From: Flavobacterium flevense
GTDB taxonomy: Bacteria > Bacteroidota > Bacteroidia > Flavobacteriales > Flavobacteriaceae
Assembly: GCF_900142775.1 (NCBI RefSeq)
Contig: NZ_FRCC01000012.1
Coordinates: forward strand, 1-64,000
Length of the DNA stretch: 64,000 nt
Direction of reading: 5' to 3'
The notes beneath the pieces are model-generated. The model was not told where the DNA came from, did not search any database, and worked only from the letters and a program-made list of their open reading frames with translations. Below are positions 17,067-24,561 of this stretch, piece by piece (the first letter of the stretch is position 1; each line of letters starts with the position of its first letter). The translations under genes and the position numbers were made by a program.

Positions 17067-17130
17067 TTAACCGCAAATTCGCAAATTAGTTATTTGAAAA
17101 AGTTTTTTTAATTTGCGAATTTGCGGTTAA
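17067..17130. repeat. Hairpin repeat ACCGCAAATTCGCAAATT, copy 2
   Basis: A perfect 22-bp inverted repeat (17067-17088 with 17109-17130), loop of 20 nt. It has the same core as the hairpin at 8095-8155. It lies 9 nt after the stop of the permease gene and may serve as its 3' stem, though no T tract follows. Confidence 0.75.
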
Positions 17131-17139
17131 AATTTATAA

Positions 17140-18171
17140 CTAACCAATCATTTTTTGCTTTCTCAGCAATAACCAAATCACTATTGGTGCACCAAAAATA
17201 GAAGTAACGGCATTAATAGGCAAGGTGATTTCACCACCCGGAACCTGAGAAATCGTATCGCAAATCAGCATGATGATAGCGCCAAAAAGTAAGGTACTCC
17301 AGAATAAAATGCTGTGATTACTGGTTTGGAAAACTAATTTGGCAATATGAGGAACTGCAAGCCCAATGAAAGCGATAGGGCCGGCAAAAGCCGTAATACT
17401 TCCCGCCAGAATACTCGTAGCCAGAATAATAATAAAACGGGCTTTATTGTAGTTCATACCCAGACTTCGGGCATAATTTTCGCCCAGAAGCAAGGCATTC
17501 AGAGATTTAATACTGGATAAACTCAACAACAAACCAGCGGATACACTAATGGCTAAAATACTAATGGAAGTCCAGGAAAGATTCCCCAAATTACCCAGAG
17601 ACCAAAAAGTGAATTTCTGTAATTGTTCGGCAGTGCTAAAATAACTCAGCGTTCCTACAATAGCGGTGCTTAAACTGCCAAACATTAAGCCTACTATCAG
17701 AATGCTCATGGTGTCCCGCAAACGAACCGAAACCAGTAAAACCGCTAATAATACACAAGAACTCCCAAGGGTTGAAGCTAAAACAATTCCGTATGATGAG
17801 AGCACTATTTGCTGTAAAAAAACCGGGAGTAAACCTGCCCCCAAAATCACAAAAGCAACCCCTAAACTGGCTCCTGAACTCAATCCTAAAACATAAGGTC
17901 CAGCCAATGGATTTCTAAATAAGGTTTGCATCAATAAACCACTTATTGAAAGTCCGGTTCCTACTAAAACTACCGTTATGGCTTTGGGTAACCGATAATT
18001 AATAATAATATATTCCCAGGTGGATTTACTGGCTTGCCCGCCACTTAAACTCTGAAAAATTTCTTTAAACGGAATTGTTACGGAACCCAGACTAATATTT
18101 GCAAAAAACAAAAAAAGCAGTCCTGCGACAAGGTAGAAGAATAGGATGGTATTTCGTTTTGGGTTTTTCAA
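17140..18171 (-). CDS. FecCD/BtuC-type ABC transporter permease
   Basis: Inner-membrane permease of an ABC importer for cobalamin, siderophore or heme. Ten or so hydrophobic segments and the FecCD signatures YRLPKAITVVLVGTGLSISG, then QTLFRNPLAGPYVLGLSSGA, plus the PHIAKLVF segment that contacts the ATPase. At 343 aa it is typical. It is 6 nt downstream of a substrate-binding lipoprotein, so they form one operon. Position in the cobalamin gene cluster suggests B12 or cobinamide as substrate. The expected ATPase (BtuD) is not encoded next to it. Confidence 0.85.
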   Translation of the reverse strand: MKNPKRNTILFFYLVAGLLFLFFANISLGSVTIPFKEIFQSLSGGQASKSTWEYIIINYRLPKAITVVLVGTGLSISGLLMQTLFRNPLAGPYVLGLSSGASLGVAFVILGAGLLPVFLQQIVLSSYGIVLASTLGSSCVLLAVLLVSVRLRDTMSILIVGLMFGSLSTAIVGTLSYFSTAEQLQKFTFWSLGNLGNLSWTSISILAISVSAGLLLSLSSIKSLNALLLGENYARSLGMNYNKARFIIILATSILAGSITAFAGPIAFIGLAVPHIAKLVFQTSNHSILFWSTLLFGAIIMLICDTISQVPGGEITLPINAVTSIFGAPIVIWLLLRKQKMIG

Positions 18172-18177
18172 TTCAGG

Positions 18178-19326
18178 CTAATTTAATTTTTGTACAAATG
18201 TAAAATTGTATTCCGGAAGCAGGTCAGGATGAAAAATTTTAATATAATCTTTCAAAACTAAATCGGGACGGCTGGGAGCCAGTTCGTAGTAAATAGTTCC
18301 GCCTGTTGCTCCTAATTTACTTTCAAAAGTATATACATTTTTAGTTTTAAAAGCATCAAATTGCTGGTAATGCGGGTTGCTGTTTCCTAATTCTTCGGCA
18401 CTTTTAAAAGAACCTGTGGCAATCCATATATCAGCATTTTTTGCCTTATCTAAGATATTTTCAAATGATAATCCCAGACTTCCGCTCCCTTCTGTAGCTG
18501 CCCATAAATAATTCGATTTGGCATCCTTCATAAATTGGGCAACCCAGCTGTTTCCTTTGGCCACATACCATTGATTTTGATACATAGAACCATATAAAAC
18601 TGTTTTTTCTGCTTTTTGACCAGCTACTGATTGCAGGGCATTATTGTAGCTTTTTACAATGTTGTCAAAAAGGATTTTACCTTCTTTTTCTTTACCAAAT
18701 AAAGCAGCATAAAGTTTAATCCATTCGGCTTTTCCCAATGGCGATTGCTCCATCCAATCAGCCTGAATAAGTACTTTTAAACCATTTTTTTCTAAGTTGG
18801 CAATCATCGGATTGTTATTGTCAATACCAAAAGTTACAATGGCTTCGGGAGCTAAATCAATTAGCTTTTCCATGTTTAAGCGTTCGTTTTGCCCCACATT
18901 TTTAACAATTCCGGCTTCAATTAATTTACGGGTTTTCTCAGAAGAAACATAATCGGTATGAGGAAATCCTACTAATGATTTTTCAACTCCCAGCATTTCT
19001 AAAAAGGGAATATTAGTAGTTGAAGTCACTACAATGGATTGTAAAGGCACTGTGATTTGGGTATATTTTTGCAAACTGTCAGGAACGGCTGTGTTTTTTT
19101 CTTTTAGGATGTAAACAAAATCTTTATTGGCGTCCGGCCAGGGATTTAATACGGTAACTACCGAATAACCATCGTATTTATAGATGGAAAGATTCGTGGA
19201 ATATTCAATTTCGTTTTTTTCAGTTGCTGCTGAAACGGTAGTTGTTTTTTCATTCTTTTTGCAAGCTGTAAAACTTAAAAGGAGCAGTAAAAACAGGATT
19301 TTCGTATGGAAAGAATTCATCATCAA
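18178..19326 (-). CDS. BtuF-like periplasmic substrate-binding lipoprotein
   Basis: A 382-residue solute-binding protein for the FecCD-type importer. The N-terminus has a lipobox (LLLLLSFTAC, Cys at about residue 21), so it is membrane-tethered. The two-lobed type III fold is indicated by TSTTNIPFLEMLGVEKSLVG, PEAIVTFGIDNNNP and the long linker helix. The second lobe contains TVLYGSMYQNQWYVAKGNS. It heads the operon with the permease gene. In this context cobalamin or cobinamide is the likely ligand, but iron chelates remain possible by sequence. Confidence 0.8.
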   Translation of the reverse strand: MMMNSFHTKILFLLLLLSFTACKKNEKTTTVSAATEKNEIEYSTNLSIYKYDGYSVVTVLNPWPDANKDFVYILKEKNTAVPDSLQKYTQITVPLQSIVVTSTTNIPFLEMLGVEKSLVGFPHTDYVSSEKTRKLIEAGIVKNVGQNERLNMEKLIDLAPEAIVTFGIDNNNPMIANLEKNGLKVLIQADWMEQSPLGKAEWIKLYAALFGKEKEGKILFDNIVKSYNNALQSVAGQKAEKTVLYGSMYQNQWYVAKGNSWVAQFMKDAKSNYLWAATEGSGSLGLSFENILDKAKNADIWIATGSFKSAEELGNSNPHYQQFDAFKTKNVYTFESKLGATGGTIYYELAPSRPDLVLKDYIKIFHPDLLPEYNFTFVQKLN

Positions 19327-19391
19327 AATTTATTTGCAAGCAAAGGTATATGAAATTGTAAAAATTACTGTTTATTTTTTAGGATAAAAAA

Positions 19392-19781
19392 ATGAACAAA
19401 TGGTATCTTTACCTCATGAATACTATAAAGATAAAAAGGTGTTCCGGTTGTGGAACTTCCTTTGATTGCGGCGATATTTCGGAACAGAAGAAATGTTGGT
19501 GTAATGATTTTCCACCGATTTTTAATTTTTCGGAAGCTGGTGATTGTCTTTGTCCTGATTGTTTTAAAGAGAGTTGCGCGTTAAAAATTGATGAATATGT
19601 AACTACAGTTTCTCCGGAAAATGCATTAGATAACAGAGCCAAGGATTTGCCCAAAACGACTCATTTAATAGAAGGAATTGATTACTATCTGGAAAACGGG
19701 AATTATGTTTTCAAAGCCTGGTTTCATTTAAAAAGAGGAAACTGCTGTGGAAATGGTTGTAGACATTGTCCGTACTTATAA
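19392..19781 (+). CDS. Cysteine-rich CWC + DUF5522 protein
   Basis: A 129-residue cytoplasmic protein. The first half is a cysteine-rich CWC-type domain (CSGCGTSFDCGD, CWCNDFPPIF, CLCPDCFKESC), probably metal-binding. The second half matches DUF5522, ending HLKRGNCCGNGCRHCPY. Function unknown. Each piece also occurs as its own small protein in other bacteria, so this is a compact fusion. The start may be the ATG at 19416 rather than 19392. The stop is followed directly by a GTTAGAA heptamer array. Confidence 0.75.
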   Translation: MNKWYLYLMNTIKIKRCSGCGTSFDCGDISEQKKCWCNDFPPIFNFSEAGDCLCPDCFKESCALKIDEYVTTVSPENALDNRAKDLPKTTHLIEGIDYYLENGNYVFKAWFHLKRGNCCGNGCRHCPYL

Positions 19782-19883
19782 AGTTAGAAGTTAGAAGTTA
19801 GAAGTTAGAAGTTAGGAGTTAGAAGTTAGAAATTAGGAGTGAAGAAGAGGGTTTAAATAAAGGATACAGTTAGAAGTTAAGAT
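19782..19883 (+). repeat. GTTAGAA heptamer tandem array, first site
   Basis: Starting right after the stop codon at 19781 there are eight consecutive 7-nt units of GTTAGAA/GTTAGGA type to about 19841, then degenerate units and two more at 19867-19880. The same heptamer forms arrays at 22995-23128 and inside the riboswitch at 24677-24744. Confidence 0.85.
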
Positions 19884-19896
19884 TTATAATAAAAAA

Positions 19897-20008
19897 ACAG
19901 GCCACAGATGACACGGATTGAACAGATAAAAACGGATTTTTTAAGCACTTTGTAAATCACAATCTGTGATAATTCGTTAAAATCAGTTTCATCTGTGTAC
20001 CATTCTCA
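19897..20008. repeat. CACAGAT...ACGGATT repeat with inverted arms
   Basis: The left arm (GGCCACAGATGACACGGATT at 19900) and the right arm (ATCAGTTTCATCTGTGTACC ending near 20002) are partly complementary. The same family of words occurs at 4690-4723 and 5728-5768. No gene is seen between 19884 and 20053. Confidence 0.5.
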
Positions 20009-20053
20009 ATTAATTAGTATAAGAAACTAATAGTCATAAAAACAATTAAAAAA

Positions 20054-20569
20054 ATGATTTATTTCATAACAGGAGGAGAACGCTCAGGAAAGAGCAGTTA
20101 TGCCGAAAATATCGCCAAAGAATTATCATCAAGACCGATGTATGTGGCTACAGCTCGAAAATGGGACGATGATTTCCAAAAACGAATTGACCGCCATCAA
20201 AAAGATCGTGACGAGCGATGGATTAACATCGAAAAAGAAAAATTTATAAGCGAAATTGATTTTACAGGACAGGTGGCTGTAATTGATTGTGTGACGTTGT
20301 GGCTGACCAATTTTTTTGTAGATACGAAAAATGATGTTGAACTGAGTTTGATTCAGGCCAAAGCCGAATTTGAAAAGGTCATTCAACAGCCTAATGTAAC
20401 TATCATTATTATTTCTAACGAAATAGGAATGGGGGTTCATGCCGATACACATATTGGCAGAAAGTTCACCGAATTACAAGGCTGGATGAATCAGTATTTA
20501 GCTCAAAAAGCAGATAAAGTAGTACTAATGGTTTCCGGAATTCCGGTAACAATAAAGGGAGGATTATGA
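20054..20569 (+). CDS. cobU: Adenosylcobinamide kinase / adenosylcobinamide-phosphate guanylyltransferase
   Basis: Bifunctional enzyme of the nucleotide-loop pathway. It phosphorylates adenosylcobinamide and then adds GMP to give AdoCbi-GDP. The P-loop GGERSGKSS is at residues 7-15, and further CobU motifs are YVATARKWDDDFQKRIDRHQ and AVIDCVTLWLTNFF. ISNEIGMGVHADTHIGRKF completes the signature. At 171 aa it is the usual size. The stop overlaps the start of the DUF71 gene (ATGA), so the two are translationally coupled. Confidence 0.95.
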   Translation: MIYFITGGERSGKSSYAENIAKELSSRPMYVATARKWDDDFQKRIDRHQKDRDERWINIEKEKFISEIDFTGQVAVIDCVTLWLTNFFVDTKNDVELSLIQAKAEFEKVIQQPNVTIIIISNEIGMGVHADTHIGRKFTELQGWMNQYLAQKADKVVLMVSGIPVTIKGGL

Positions 20570-21213
20570 ATTTTGTAACTTCATGGTCTGGCGGAAAAGA
20601 CAGCTGTTATGCGATGATGCAGGCAGTAAAATCAGGCTTTACGCCAAGGGTTTTACTGAACATGATGAATGAAAATGGAAAGATTTCGCGTTCGCATGGT
20701 TTGCCGTTGTCTATTTTGAATCAGCAGGCTCAAAAAATGCAATTGCCTATCGAAACTGTTCCGGCTACCTGGGGCGATTATGAGCAAAAATTTATAGCTG
20801 TTTTAAAATCGCTTAAAGCAAAATATGATTTGGATGCGGCGGTTTTTGGTGATATCGATTTGCAGCCTCACAGAGATTGGGAAGAGAAAGTGTGTCAGGC
20901 GGCTGATCTGGAAGCTATTTTGCCTTTGTGGCAACAAGACCGTATTGCATTAGTCAACGAAATGATTGAAAACGGTATCGAAACCATGATTGTTTCCTGT
21001 AATACAACAATGGGCGAAAATTATTTAGCACAGATTTTAACTAAAGAATTAGCGCTTGAATTAGCAGCAAAAGGAATCGATCCTTGTGGTGAAAACGGAG
21101 AATTTCATACCATGGTAATCAACTGTCCTTTGTTTTCAGAAAAGATAAGTTTGCCACCATTTACCACTAAAGTGTATAATGATTACTGCTTTGTGGTTTG
21201 GGAAGAGAATTAA
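20566..21213 (+). CDS. DUF71/COG2102 ATP-pyrophosphatase-like protein, B12-linked
   Basis: A 215-residue member of the Dph6-like PP-loop family. The N-terminal SWSGGKDSCYAM is the ATP-binding PP-loop, and GDIDLQPHRDWEEKVCQ and DPCGENGEFHTMVI are the family motifs. In eukaryotes and archaea relatives make diphthamide, which bacteria lack. Published comparative genomics assigned the bacterial subgroup near cobalamin genes a predicted role in B12 salvage. The 4-nt overlap with cobU supports that reading. The exact reaction is unknown; an amidation or amide-bond step on a corrinoid is plausible. Confidence 0.8.
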   Translation: MNFVTSWSGGKDSCYAMMQAVKSGFTPRVLLNMMNENGKISRSHGLPLSILNQQAQKMQLPIETVPATWGDYEQKFIAVLKSLKAKYDLDAAVFGDIDLQPHRDWEEKVCQAADLEAILPLWQQDRIALVNEMIENGIETMIVSCNTTMGENYLAQILTKELALELAAKGIDPCGENGEFHTMVINCPLFSEKISLPPFTTKVYNDYCFVVWEEN

Positions 21214-21218
21214 ACATC

Positions 21219-21268
21219 TGGCAATAATCAATTAAATATTACTTTGAAATTGATTCTTATGATTGCCA
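21219..21268. repeat. Imperfect hairpin between the DUF71 and bluB-cobT genes
   Basis: TGGCAAT (21219-21225) pairs with ATTGCCA (21262-21268), and ATCAATT with AATTGAT inside it. No T tract follows. It may modulate read-through or RNA stability within the operon. Confidence 0.4.
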
Positions 21269-21321
21269 TTGATATTGCCATCGAATTACTATTGATTTTT
21301 TAAAATTGAAATTTTTTTAAC

Positions 21322-23004
21322 ATGACTAATTTAGACGAAATAATAAAATCCCGCCGCGATACCCGTCATTTTACGAATGATGAAGTTCCTGATGCCGTAA
21401 TTGAAAAGGCATTACAGGCAGGACATTGGGCGCCTTCTGTTGGTTTGACCGAAGCAACCCGGTATTATCTCATCAAATCGGCTGAGGTTAAAAAAGCGAT
21501 TAAGGAATTGTTTTTGGAATATGATAAAAAAGCAGCAAAAAGTACGGATGATGAATCTCAAAAAAAACAATATCAAAATTTAAAACTCGAAGCTATTGAA
21601 GAGGCACCTCTGGGATTGGTCATTTGTTACGATCGTTCGGTGCTGAATAATTTCACTATTGGAACCGTAGGAAGCAATGAAGCTATAAAGTTTAGTGCAG
21701 TTTGTGCGGCTCAAAATATTTGGCTTTCGCTTACGGAACAAGGCTATTCGATGGGCTGGGTTTCGATTTTGAATTATTACGAATTCAAAAAAATACTCGG
21801 ATTACCGGATCATATAGAACCGCTGGGGTATTTTTGCGTAGGCAAACCCGCAACCAATTATGACAACCAACCGATGCTGCAACAGTTGCATTGGAAACAA
21901 AAATCAGAGACACCTTGTGTTTCCGAAATAACCGAATTGCATTCAGCAAAAGAAAGACAAATTGAAACCCATAATATTCATCCTGTTGCAACTGATTCTT
22001 TCCTAAAAAGTTTGCAGCAAAAAATAGATCAAAAAACCAAACCTACAGGATCTTTAGGGGTTCTTGAAAAAATAGCCCAACAAATAGCCACGGTTTTCCA
22101 AACCTTGAAACCTAAAATAATGCAGCCTCACATTGTTGTTTTTGCTGCCGATCACGGAATTGCCGATCACGGTGTAAGTGCTTATCCACAAGATGTAACG
22201 CGCCAAATGCTGACTAATTTTCTGGATGGCGGTGCGGCGATTAATGTGTTTTGTAAACAGAATAAAATAGCCTTGTCTGTGGTTGATGCGGGTGTGAATT
22301 ATGATTTTCCGTCTAATACAAACTTGATTTCGGCTAAAATAGACAAAGGCACGCATTCGTTTTTAAACGGTCCGGCGATGACTGAAATGCAAATGGAATT
22401 GTGTTTTACAAAAGGAAGCGAAATTGTAGCAGGCATTGCAAAACAAGGCAGTAATTGCATTGGTTTTGGCGAAATGGGGATTGGTAACACCGCTACAGCT
22501 TCGGTTTTAATGAGTGTGCTGTGTAATTTTTCTATTGAAGATTGTGTGGGCAGAGGGACAGGAGTGAATGATGAAAAGCTGCAATTTAAAATTGATATTC
22601 TAAGAAAAGCCATTGCGAATTATGAAGGAGAAAAAGATTTGGAAAGTTATCTGACTTATTTTGGCGGATTCGAAATTTTACAAATGGCGGGCGGTATGCT
22701 GGAGGCTTATCGTCAGAATATGATTGTGCTGGTGGATGGTTTTATTTGTAGTGTTGCTTTTTTAATTGCTTTCAAAAAAAATTCTGCTATACTCAACAAT
22801 GCTTTTTTTAGCCATCAATCAGCAGAAAAAGCACATAAAAAATTATTGGATTATATAGGAGTTTCGGCGGTACTTCAGCTTGATTTGCGTTTGGGTGAAG
22901 GAACAGGTTGTGCATTAGTTTTTCCAATAATAGAATCAGCTGTTGCTTTTTTAAATGAAATGGCTAGTTTTGAAAGTGCTGGAATTAGTGAGAATAGGAG
23001 TTAG
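21322..23004 (+). CDS. BluB-CobT fusion: DMB synthase and DMB phosphoribosyltransferase
   Basis: Two enzymes in one 560-residue chain. Residues 1-205 are BluB, the flavin-destroying 5,6-dimethylbenzimidazole synthase of nitroreductase fold (SRRDTRHFTNDEVPD, GHWAPSVGLTEATRYY, GWVSILNYYEFKKILGLP). After a linker, residues 222-555 are CobT, which makes alpha-ribazole phosphate (TKPTGSLGVLEKIA, FAADHGIADHGVSAYP, GIGNTATASV). The catalytic Glu of CobT corresponds to E526 in LRLGEGTGCALV. The fusion channels the lower ligand from synthesis to activation. The last codons and stop lie in a GTTAGAA repeat array. Confidence 0.92.
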   Translation: MTNLDEIIKSRRDTRHFTNDEVPDAVIEKALQAGHWAPSVGLTEATRYYLIKSAEVKKAIKELFLEYDKKAAKSTDDESQKKQYQNLKLEAIEEAPLGLVICYDRSVLNNFTIGTVGSNEAIKFSAVCAAQNIWLSLTEQGYSMGWVSILNYYEFKKILGLPDHIEPLGYFCVGKPATNYDNQPMLQQLHWKQKSETPCVSEITELHSAKERQIETHNIHPVATDSFLKSLQQKIDQKTKPTGSLGVLEKIAQQIATVFQTLKPKIMQPHIVVFAADHGIADHGVSAYPQDVTRQMLTNFLDGGAAINVFCKQNKIALSVVDAGVNYDFPSNTNLISAKIDKGTHSFLNGPAMTEMQMELCFTKGSEIVAGIAKQGSNCIGFGEMGIGNTATASVLMSVLCNFSIEDCVGRGTGVNDEKLQFKIDILRKAIANYEGEKDLESYLTYFGGFEILQMAGGMLEAYRQNMIVLVDGFICSVAFLIAFKKNSAILNNAFFSHQSAEKAHKKLLDYIGVSAVLQLDLRLGEGTGCALVFPIIESAVAFLNEMASFESAGISENRS

Positions 23005-23128
23005 AAGTTAGAAGTTAGAGGTTAGAGGTTAGAAGTTAGAGGTTAGAAGTTAGAAGTTAGAGGTTAGAGGTTAGAAGTTAGAGGTTAGAGGTTAGAAGTT
23101 AGAAGTTAGAAGTGGGAAGTTAGAATTA
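22995..23128 (+). repeat. GTTAGAA/GTTAGAG heptamer tandem array, second site
   Basis: About 18 units of 7 nt alternate GTTAGAA and GTTAGAG and end in a degenerate tail. The array begins within the last three codons of the bluB-cobT gene and supplies its TAG stop. It fills nearly all of the 146-nt gap before cobS. There are no spacers, so it is not a CRISPR. Confidence 0.9.
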
Positions 23129-23150
23129 GATTAAAAAGATTTATAAAATA

Positions 23151-23942
23151 ATGAAAAAAGAACTCCATATATTTTTTACTGCATTAATGTTTTACACCCG
23201 GATTCCCTGCCCTAAAAACATTACCCATCACCCAGATTATTTAAACAAAGCTTCCCGATATTTTCCGCTCATTGGATGGATTGTAGGCGGAATCAGTTTT
23301 ATTGTTTTCTACCTGTCTTCTTTTCTTTTTTCGAATGAAATAGCCGTTGTACTTTCAATGATTGCCGGTATTCTGGTTACAGGAGCTTTTCATGAAGATG
23401 GTTTTGCTGATGTATGCGATGGTTTTGGTGGCGGATGGACCAAGGAAAAGATTCTTTTAATTATGAAAGACAGTGCCATCGGTGCTTATGGAGCTATTGG
23501 TGTAGTTTTACTTTTTTTGTTGAAGTTTCAGAGTTTAGTTCAGTTAACAGATAAAGCTCAAATACCGGATTCGGGTTTTGGAATTTTACTTCTTTTTATA
23601 ACTGCTCATGCTTTGAGCCGATTAGCGGCAGTTTCCATTGTTTTTACTCACGAATATTCAAGAGAAGATGCTACGAGTAAAAGCAAACCCATTGCTCAGA
23701 ATTTTACGTGGAAAGAGGTAGTTGGCGCTTTCTTTTTTGGTCTGTTACCTCTTTTTGTACTTTCCATCTCTTGCTGGCAAATACTCTTAGCAGTAATTCC
23801 TGTTTTTGTATTCCGTTATTTTCTGGCGCGTTATTTCCAGAAATGGATAGGTGGTTACACAGGTGATTGTCTTGGGGCAACACAGCAAGTTTGTGAAGTG
23901 GTTTTTTATTTATCAGCAATTGCATTATGGAAATTTATTTAG
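23151..23942 (+). CDS. cobS: Adenosylcobinamide-GDP ribazoletransferase
   Basis: Cobalamin synthase: joins AdoCbi-GDP and alpha-ribazole (phosphate) at the inner membrane, completing the nucleotide loop. A 263-residue polytopic protein with about six membrane segments. Family motifs are FTALMFYTRIPCP at the N-terminus, TGAFHEDGFADVCDGFGGGW with the acidic metal-binding cluster, and KDSAIGAYGAIGVV. The closing GGYTGDCLGATQQ is the second conserved metal site. It overlaps cobC by 16 nt. Confidence 0.95.
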   Translation: MKKELHIFFTALMFYTRIPCPKNITHHPDYLNKASRYFPLIGWIVGGISFIVFYLSSFLFSNEIAVVLSMIAGILVTGAFHEDGFADVCDGFGGGWTKEKILLIMKDSAIGAYGAIGVVLLFLLKFQSLVQLTDKAQIPDSGFGILLLFITAHALSRLAAVSIVFTHEYSREDATSKSKPIAQNFTWKEVVGAFFFGLLPLFVLSISCWQILLAVIPVFVFRYFLARYFQKWIGGYTGDCLGATQQVCEVVFYLSAIALWKFI

Positions 23943-24448
23943 TTCGACATACGGAGACAGCTTGTGAAAAAGGCATTTGCTACGGACAAAGTGATGTGGA
24001 ATTAAAAACACCTTTTGAGCTACAATTTGACCAAATCAAACAGCAAATCCCTGCTGATGCAATTGTTTATTCCAGTCCGTTGTTGCGTTGTACCCAATTA
24101 GCAAACTATTTATCGGACGCTGTTAGTATTGATTCCCGATTGATGGAAATGCATTTTGGAGATTGGGAATTAAAAAATTGGAATACTATTCCTGAAGCTG
24201 ATTATACACCATGGATGACCGATTTTGTAAATGTCAGCGTGCCTAATGGCGAATCTTTTGTTGCTTTACATCATCGTGTAACCGATTTTTTAGCAACACT
24301 AACATTGGAAAAAAAATCAAAAAAAATAGTACTGGTTACTCATGCCGGAGTAATAAGAAGTATTTTATGTACAGTTTCAAATTTGCCTTTAAAAGATGCT
24401 TTTTCTAATAAAGTTGATTTTGGGGCAGTTATTAAAATAACAATTTGA
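23927..24448 (+). CDS. cobC: Alpha-ribazole phosphatase
   Basis: Histidine-phosphatase-superfamily enzyme that removes phosphate from alpha-ribazole-5'-P or from adenosylcobalamin-5'-P. The phosphohistidine motif LVRHTE is at residues 4-9. The second conserved site SSPLLRCTQLANYL, the acid region MEMHFGDWELKNW, and the VTHAGVIRSIL histidine motif follow. 173 residues. It starts inside the end of cobS, so the two are coupled. Generic histidine phosphatases look alike; the operon context decides the assignment. Confidence 0.88.
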   Translation: MEIYLVRHTETACEKGICYGQSDVELKTPFELQFDQIKQQIPADAIVYSSPLLRCTQLANYLSDAVSIDSRLMEMHFGDWELKNWNTIPEADYTPWMTDFVNVSVPNGESFVALHHRVTDFLATLTLEKKSKKIVLVTHAGVIRSILCTVSNLPLKDAFSNKVDFGAVIKITI

Positions 24449-24518
24449 TTTTGTTTTTCTGTTTTTAAGTAATTACTATTGAGTGTTTTAGAGTAGTTAA
24501 ATCAAATATACTTCTAAA

Positions 24519-24551
24519 TTTGATTTTTAGCTGAATTAAGTTTTATCTTTG
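24519..24551 (+). promoter_or_regulatory. Promoter of the riboswitch-btuB transcript
   Basis: TTTG (24519-24522), a 21-nt spacer and TATCTTTG (24544-24551) match the Bacteroidota consensus exactly. The predicted transcript start near 24558 is just before the first helix of the riboswitch. Confidence 0.7.
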
Positions 24552-24561
24552 CCGCCGTATT

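Noticed and set aside
22995..23128. Possible CRISPR array
   Set aside because: The unit is 7 nt and contiguous, without unique spacers, and no cas genes are near.
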